Part shown: piece after piece, positions 58,570-64,000 of the stretch
Numbering within the stretch: the first letter of the stretch is position 1
How the letters are laid out: each line of letters opens with the position of its first letter
NCBI GenBank assembly: GCA_023105745.1
Contig: JALGQZ010000009.1
Span: 6,116,937-6,180,936 of the forward strand
DNA: 64,000 nt
Origin: Austropuccinia psidii
Lineage: Eukaryota; Basidiomycota; Pucciniomycetes; Pucciniales; Sphaerophragmiaceae
Reading direction: 5' to 3'
Position numbers and translations under genes: made by a program
Notes under the pieces: generated by a model
Seen by the model: the letters and a program-made list of their open reading frames with translations, nothing else
Database searches by the model: none
What the model was told of the DNA's origin: nothing

Positions 58570-61500
58570 TTATTCAGATTTTGGAATTATATCAATATTT
58601 TCCTCCTGAATTTTGAGGTGGTTTTGAGTAGTAATATCCTTCTTTTTGGAAATGTTATATTTGGGGGAAACTTCTTTTAATAAGTTGAGTGCGGATTTAT
58701 CAATTTGAGAATTTAAACCTTTAGGTTCTGAGGTGACACTAACTATTGTTACAACTGGCTTGATACTTGACTTCCAATTATTCTTAAATATTCCCTTTGA
58801 AAGGTACTTCAAAGCTTTGATAGGTGAGATAAGCTTTTTTAATGTTTTTCTTTTAATGTCTTCAGTATTCTTGAATTTATAACTTTTGATGGCTTGAGAT
58901 ATTTGGCTACAAGTAGTTCCATTTTCTTTTCTTGAGGCTAAGATTCCTGGAGAGGTTTCTTCTTTAAGCTTTAAATTGAAATCTTCTGTATTAATTTGAG
59001 CTAATTCCTCATGAATTTTCCCTTTGCCTTTGGAATCCTTCACTTCTTCACTATCAAGTACTTGATGAGAATTTTCCTCAAAATTTTCTTGGCTTTTGGA
59101 GCTTAATTCATTCTCTTTTGGTAGTTCTTGCCAATATTCCAATTTAGAAACTGCACATGTTTCCATTCCTGCTGGTGGGTCTTCTCTCCATCCTACTTTC
59201 TGTGGTGAACAAATTGGTAAGCAAAGTCTTCTTCCATCTGGCTCTATATAACTGAATATTTCCCCTTTCTGTTGAGAAAAGTCTAATCTTATGTTATTAT
59301 CTGCAAGGAAAGGCCTTCCCAATACTGTGTGAACTGCTCCTCTTGCTACAAAAAGATGTATATTTCTTTCTTCCCCAGTAACTAAAGTGATTGGGGTAAA
59401 TTCTGCTAATCCAACTATTGAGGTACAATTCCCACCAATTCCCCTTAAATTCATGTTGAGACATCTTTTGGTAAGTCCTTCTTTGATTGCTGAATCTTCT
59501 GGTATTATATTTAATTCTGATCCTGTATCAACTAATGCCATTATTTCATGTCCTTCTTCTCCTAAATATACTTGCATAAATCCCAATGGACAGGCATAAT
59601 GTAATTTTGGCTGTTCATAATTACCCAAATGATGATTTATGAGTTTGGTTTGAATTTCCTTTGTATCAATTGAGTTGATAGATTTTTTCTCTTCTTCTGA
59701 CAGGTTCTTTAATTGAGTAAAAAACTTTGGTGACATGACTAAAATTTGTTCCAAGGTAAGATTTATTTTCTGATCCAATACCTTTTTGATAATTTGTGCC
59801 ATAATTTCTTGAATATCTAATTTCTCCTCTTTTATGATTTTCCTTTCATTGACTTTATTGATTGGTTCTTGAATATTTTCAGTTTGATCACTTTTAGGTT
59901 CCTGTGGAAGTATTTCCTTTCCTTTTTTTACCAATTGAGGCTTCTTATATTTAGTTGGAATAATTGTTTTCTCTTCTTCTTTTTGCTCATCTTCAATATA
60001 AGCTCCAGGTATATTTGGTCTTTTATTTATTGGTGTTTTCACTTTTGAATGTGATCTTAAAGCATCTTGATTGGTATTTTCTGCTCTTGATTTTCTTTCT
60101 TTAGTATTTCTTAATCCATAATTATTTAAAAGAGGCTCATTGGCTGATGAAATAGTTGGTGGTTGCCAGCTTCCCCAGTTTTCAACTTTGGCTATAGCAG
60201 TTGCACTATCATCTTTCTTTAATTGTATTATGTTCATTGGATTAGGTTTGGGTAGTGCTTCCTTAGCTTCATCTTCTCTCATCTTCTTTGTAAGTTCTTC
60301 TAGCTCTTTTGCAAAGTCTTCAACTAACTTCTTTGGAGCTACTTTACCATCAGTTGGAACTCTTTGCCAATTGGGATATAAAAATCCTCCTCCTTGTCTG
60401 CTGACCCATTTCTTATTTTGATCTTCAAAGAGGTAGCTGCATCTATTCACTGAATGTCCTTCCTCCAAACAATAATAGCATTTGACATAGGGTTTTGGTA
60501 TGCTTTGTGCTGGTGCATAGGGAACATGCCTTTGTGAGAATGGAGGTAAATCATTTCTTGGCTTGAACTGTTGATTATTAAGTTGATTATTGGTAACCCC
60601 ACCAATTTGAGGTTTGGATAGACTTTTCAATTCTTCCAGTTGAGTCATAAATTTCTTGAATTCTTCATTTTCCCCTTGTGCCTGCTTTCTAGTTTCCATT
60701 TTTTGTTCTTTGAGGGATTCAGTAATTTCCTTAATCTTATTAAAAGCTTCATTCATTCCTGGAAAAGCTTCTTCCTTGAAGTGAACTTTCTTTTTATTTT
60801 CAGTAACATTCCTTCCTGTATCTCTTGATGATGAGAATCTTTTGGTTACTAATATTCTGGCGTCCAATTCTTGTTCAATGTACTTCTTGAGAATCTTCAT
60901 AGGTGGTATAAGGTATCCTCCATCTTCAGCTCTAACCATGACATTATCTTTGATCATTTCCTTGCTTATGGCCCCTTTAATATCAGCTAAAAGACAATCA
61001 AATAAGTCTTCATGGAACATGTTATCTTGAGGGATATACCTGTATCTTGATAAGTAAGTAACAATAGTTTCATATTCTCCCATAAACTTCTTATATTGTG
61101 ATAGACTACCAATTCCTCCATCTTCTTGAGTTTCAGCAAAAAGCTTCATCAGTGAGTCTTTTCTGTATCTTCTTTCAGGTTCAACTCTTCCCCATTTTGT
61201 TATGAGATCTTTCTTGAGTTGTGTCCAATTTCCTTCTTCATAACCTGGCATAGCTTCAATTGCATCACTCACCTTTTGGTTTGTTGTCCAAAATGCCATT
61301 TGCATTGCTAGGTCTTCATCTGTTGCTCCTTCAATTTGAGCTATTCTTTCCACTTTCTTGATAAATTTCTCTACTTCTTCTCCATCAAAATTTAGATTGT
61401 AATCTTTTGCTTTAATTTTAACCACAGGTCTTTCTTGTCTTGGAACTTTCTGCTGTAATGGACTTGGATTATTAGGTGTAGTGACAAAACCTCTCCTTGG

Positions 61501-61812
61501 AATATTTTGAGTTCTTGGTTCTGTTACTGGAGTAGAGGTTTCTCTAGGACCAGGTGTAGGTGATATTGGTGAGTCTTCAGGTCTAACATGCCTTGGTAAT
61601 GTTTGTTCACTTGGACTGGCTCCAGGTGTGTAAGATGTTTGTTCCCTTCTTTTTCCTTTCTTTTTACTTTGTGTTAATAATAAATCTTGCATTTGCTTCA
61701 TAAGACTTTGGATCTGTACTGTTTGATCTTCCTCTTCACTTTCTTCTGCATACTGTCCTTCTACAGTATCTTCAGGTAATGGTGGTAAGTCAGATATTGA
61801 TTGTTGATTCAT
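58570..61812 (-). CDS. gag: Element D gag-aspartic protease polyprotein
   Basis: 1080 residues are open from ATG 61812. Residues 1-120 are acidic then Pro/Ser/Thr-rich. A capsid-type gag domain spans roughly 135-330 (NFDGEEVEKFIKKVERIAQ, MAFWTTNQKVSDAIEAMPGY, LKKDLITKWGRVEPERRYRK). A zinc knuckle C445-C448-H453-C458 (CYYCLEEGHSVNRC) follows. A retropepsin domain begins near 755, with the catalytic D762 in VDTGSELNII, a GIGGN loop, and AVHTVLGRPFLADNNIRL. The rest is charged with no RT. In autonomous Ty3 relatives pol follows the protease; here it is absent, so replication would need a partner element. This is the longest uninterrupted coding frame in the window. Confidence 0.9.
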   Translation of the reverse strand: MNQQSISDLPPLPEDTVEGQYAEESEEEDQTVQIQSLMKQMQDLLLTQSKKKGKRREQTSYTPGASPSEQTLPRHVRPEDSPISPTPGPRETSTPVTEPRTQNIPRRGFVTTPNNPSPLQQKVPRQERPVVKIKAKDYNLNFDGEEVEKFIKKVERIAQIEGATDEDLAMQMAFWTTNQKVSDAIEAMPGYEEGNWTQLKKDLITKWGRVEPERRYRKDSLMKLFAETQEDGGIGSLSQYKKFMGEYETIVTYLSRYRYIPQDNMFHEDLFDCLLADIKGAISKEMIKDNVMVRAEDGGYLIPPMKILKKYIEQELDARILVTKRFSSSRDTGRNVTENKKKVHFKEEAFPGMNEAFNKIKEITESLKEQKMETRKQAQGENEEFKKFMTQLEELKSLSKPQIGGVTNNQLNNQQFKPRNDLPPFSQRHVPYAPAQSIPKPYVKCYYCLEEGHSVNRCSYLFEDQNKKWVSRQGGGFLYPNWQRVPTDGKVAPKKLVEDFAKELEELTKKMREDEAKEALPKPNPMNIIQLKKDDSATAIAKVENWGSWQPPTISSANEPLLNNYGLRNTKERKSRAENTNQDALRSHSKVKTPINKRPNIPGAYIEDEQKEEEKTIIPTKYKKPQLVKKGKEILPQEPKSDQTENIQEPINKVNERKIIKEEKLDIQEIMAQIIKKVLDQKINLTLEQILVMSPKFFTQLKNLSEEEKKSINSIDTKEIQTKLINHHLGNYEQPKLHYACPLGFMQVYLGEEGHEIMALVDTGSELNIIPEDSAIKEGLTKRCLNMNLRGIGGNCTSIVGLAEFTPITLVTGEERNIHLFVARGAVHTVLGRPFLADNNIRLDFSQQKGEIFSYIEPDGRRLCLPICSPQKVGWREDPPAGMETCAVSKLEYWQELPKENELSSKSQENFEENSHQVLDSEEVKDSKGKGKIHEELAQINTEDFNLKLKEETSPGILASRKENGTTCSQISQAIKSYKFKNTEDIKRKTLKKLISPIKALKYLSKGIFKNNWKSSIKPVVTIVSVTSEPKGLNSQIDKSALNLLKEVSPKYNISKKKDITTQNHLKIQEENIDIIPKSE

Positions 61813-62200
61813 TTCTATTTGATAAACTGATCCTTTAAATTATTTTTTACTTCTCTTGTTTCTTCTTGCTTCTTGAATTAACTTGAAGAAAAATCTCCTT
61901 AATTCTTCCTTTTCCTTCTGTTCTGTTCTTGGTGTTGCAATGAGTAAATCAATATCCTTGGGTGTTTGATTTTCTGGTGTGCCTTCTTTTACTGGATAAT
62001 AAAAATCGTATGATTGATTTGAGGATTGTGATGGTGATGATGATTTGGAATGGGATTTGTTTCCAGATTCCAGATTGTATAAGAGTGTTGATGGTTAATT
62101 CTTGATAATGATAATTATTTTTGTGAGTTATGTTGATTTGTGTTTCTTCTTTTATTGATGATTGACTGATTATTGAATGTTGAAGTTGAAATTGCCACTG
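61813..62200 (-). other. Element D leader
   Basis: About 390 bp between the primer site and the gag ATG. A frame of 106 codons crosses the LTR boundary here but has no recognisable feature, so I treat it as untranslated leader. Confidence 0.5.
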
Positions 62201-62212
62201 CTGTGACACCAG
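62201..62212 (-). other. Primer binding site of element D
   Basis: On the element strand TGGTGTCACAGC begins two bases after the LTR end CCACA. It differs at two of twelve places from TGGTATCAGAGC, the well-known initiator-methionine tRNA primer site of many LTR elements. The adjoining LTR end is set by this site and by the D-like solo LTR. Confidence 0.7.
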
Positions 62213-62214
62213 AT

Positions 62215-64000
62215 GTGGAACTCCTTTTAGTGTGGGATTGGATAAGGCAGTCCTTGAGGGGGAAATCACAGGTAAACAGTTTTGAATTGCTGAAATAATC
62301 CTGTAACCAAGGGTGCTAATGGTGTTTTAGCTGCCCCTCTGAATATACTAAACAATCTCCCTACAGAGCTCACAAATCAATATTTAAGATTGTGGCTTTA
62401 CAGCTAGAGAAGACTTTTTAGCAGTCTCTATCAGACCTGTTCAATAACCAGATAAGTAACTTATATGTTAAAACAGTATAAAATATGATTTTCAAATGAT
62501 AATATAAGATAATTTTAAGGGTAAGACCTTAATAGTATAAGAGGTTAACTTAATATAATAGTAATAATATATATTTTAAGGGGTAAGTTCAATTTGACTT
62601 TATATATGTTATAATACTTAATGGTTTGAGAGGGTAATTGTTAATATAATATAATAATAAGACCTTTAATAACTTATTGGTAAGATATTGTTCAATATGA
62701 AGAGGATGTTTGTTAAGTATATAAAAGATATAATATAATATAAGGGTAGGTTTTTATATATATATAATATATAGTTGTAAGGTTGGTTTTTTTTTAATAT
62801 GAAGATATAATAAGACTATTTTTTCTTTATAATGTAAAGGTTATGGGGATAAGCTCAATATTATGGGTATTATTGATGGTATTATAATTCTAAGACTAAT
62901 AATTTAAACATAGGGTGGATTAATAATATTAAGTAGACCTTCTGTTAACTACTAATAATTAGAAATCACTATGAATTAAGCTTATAAGTCTATAATAATT
63001 TAATAAAATAACTAGATTTTCCTAGTAGTAAGGTATGGATGAATTATTCTCCTTCTTGGTATATAATTCCCATTTAAATAATAATACTAGATTGACCTAC
63101 TAGTAAGGGATGAATAGTTATTCTCCTTCTTGGTATATAACTAATTGGATTCATGGGGAAAAGAGGAAAAAAAATGTGGGAGAAAGGACCTTTATTTCTA
63201 TTCTTTGGGCTCTCCATAGAGGCACTCAAAAACAAGGGACTTAGAATTTTTCATTTCTTTTGGCTGGGATAATTTCTTTATAGTGGTGAGATATCATTTG
63301 TTTGGTTTTTTTTGCACCAATTTATGTATGATTATATAATCTGAGATGTTTTTGCTGGTGAGGAATTTTGAGATGGTGTCATTTGATCAAGATATTGCAC
63401 CATATGTTTGGTATATTGCACCATTTCTGAAGCTTTATTCATATTTTAATCAAACTTTAATATTATTATGCACAGCCTTGAGGGTATTTAGCTGGTGAGT
63501 AATTTTGAGATGGTGTCATTTATTCCAGGTATTGCACCATTTGTTTGGTTTGTTGCACATTTTTTTTGGTAGTATTAGATGAGTTTGTACAGTTATTGCA
63601 CCATAGGTCTGTGCATTGTTTGAGCTGTAGGTGGAGAATGCTGTGTATTGTGGGGATTCTATTTGTCCTGTATGAGTTTCTTCTTTTCTTTATCTAACTT
63701 AATTCTGCTTTTAATTTATATTTACTGGCTTATCAGGTGGCTGTGCTTGTGTTTCCACAGATATGCTGTGTAATTTAAGGTTTTTGATGGATTTTCCTTG
63801 CATAAATTGATTGCTTTCTCATTCTTTCTGTCTTGTGACTGTTGATTAACACAGTTTTAATTTATTCCTTATTGAACTGTCCTCAGTTTAATAACTGCAT
63901 TGCTGAGTAATCCAATGGTTGAGCAGAGCTTAGGTAACTTGAGTGTTACACTACCCCTTTTCACTGGTAACTTTAACATTCTTGCCAGTTTGTCTTTTTC
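62215..64000 (-). repeat. 5' LTR of element D, cut by the window edge
   Basis: It matches 50618-52402 almost base for base, with scattered substitutions (for example TTCTTGAG/TCCTTGAG and GTAGAAAGG/GGGAGAAAGG). About 217 further bases are expected beyond 64000. Confidence 0.9.

Larger units (their letters stand above)
50618..64000 (-). mobile_element. LTR element of family D, minus strand, runs off the window
   Basis: Two direct copies of an LTR lie at 50618-52619 and 62215 to beyond 64000. From the offset between copies (11597-11598) the right one should end near 64217, giving an element of about 13.6 kb. Inside, in element order, are a primer site (62212-62201), a gag-protease polyprotein (61812-57226), about 4.6 kb without element genes but with a plus-strand captured-looking ORF, and the polypurine tract at 52620. 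No RT, RNase H or integrase is found, so it is non-autonomous. The two LTRs differ in length by one base over 1.75 kb, suggesting a fairly recent insertion. The flanking duplication cannot be checked because the right end is outside the window. Confidence 0.85.

Noticed and set aside
61949..62269. 106-codon frame across the D LTR/leader border
   Set aside because: It crosses the primer binding site and LTR end and has no recognisable feature. It is leader sequence.

Overview
The window looks like repeat-dominated nuclear DNA of a rust fungus (Pucciniales). It is very AT-rich, fungal-type short GT-AG introns can be read inside transposase relics, and the gag and pol proteins resemble, from memory and unchecked, families abundant in rust genomes such as Austropuccinia psidii. 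I see no intact host gene, rRNA, tRNA or CRISPR array. Nearly everything is a transposable element or its debris. Family labels A, B and D are mine.

Layout. 1-5143: AT-rich low-complexity DNA with a 65-bp tandem repeat, an (AAAT)n array and a broken TET/JBP-like 2OG-Fe(II) oxygenase gene on the minus strand (3083-4185). 5144-7938: a dead hAT transposon with its 8-bp target duplication. 9193-43555: a five-level nest. A PIF/Harbinger element is split by a minus-strand Ty3/gypsy element of family A (9930-40408). That is split by a plus-strand chromodomain Ty3 element of family B (12436-33530). That is split by a plus-strand family-A element (17352-28750), whose leader holds a solo LTR of a D-like family (19357-21099). 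The ends of the four outer layers carry clear target duplications (TAA, GATGG, CTATG, ATTTG); the innermost has a 4-bp ACAT repeat.

43559-50617: a second Harbinger relic (plus-strand transposase, minus-strand Myb-like partner gene). Its transposase is split by a solo family-A LTR (44909-46296, TSD AATTG), and a foldback array of about 160-bp repeats lies between the two genes. 50618 to the window end: a minus-strand family-D LTR element that runs off the right edge. It encodes a long gag-protease polyprotein but no reverse transcriptase, and it carries a CpG-rich plus-strand ORF that looks captured.

How the parts work together. The Ty3 elements encode or encoded capsid, protease, reverse transcriptase/RNase H and integrase. 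Each Harbinger element paired a DDE nuclease with a DNA-binding partner. Most coding regions are broken by stops, frameshifts or insertions. CpG is scarce outside the captured segment, and several differences between the LTRs of one element are CpG to TpG/CpA changes, which points to methylation-linked decay.
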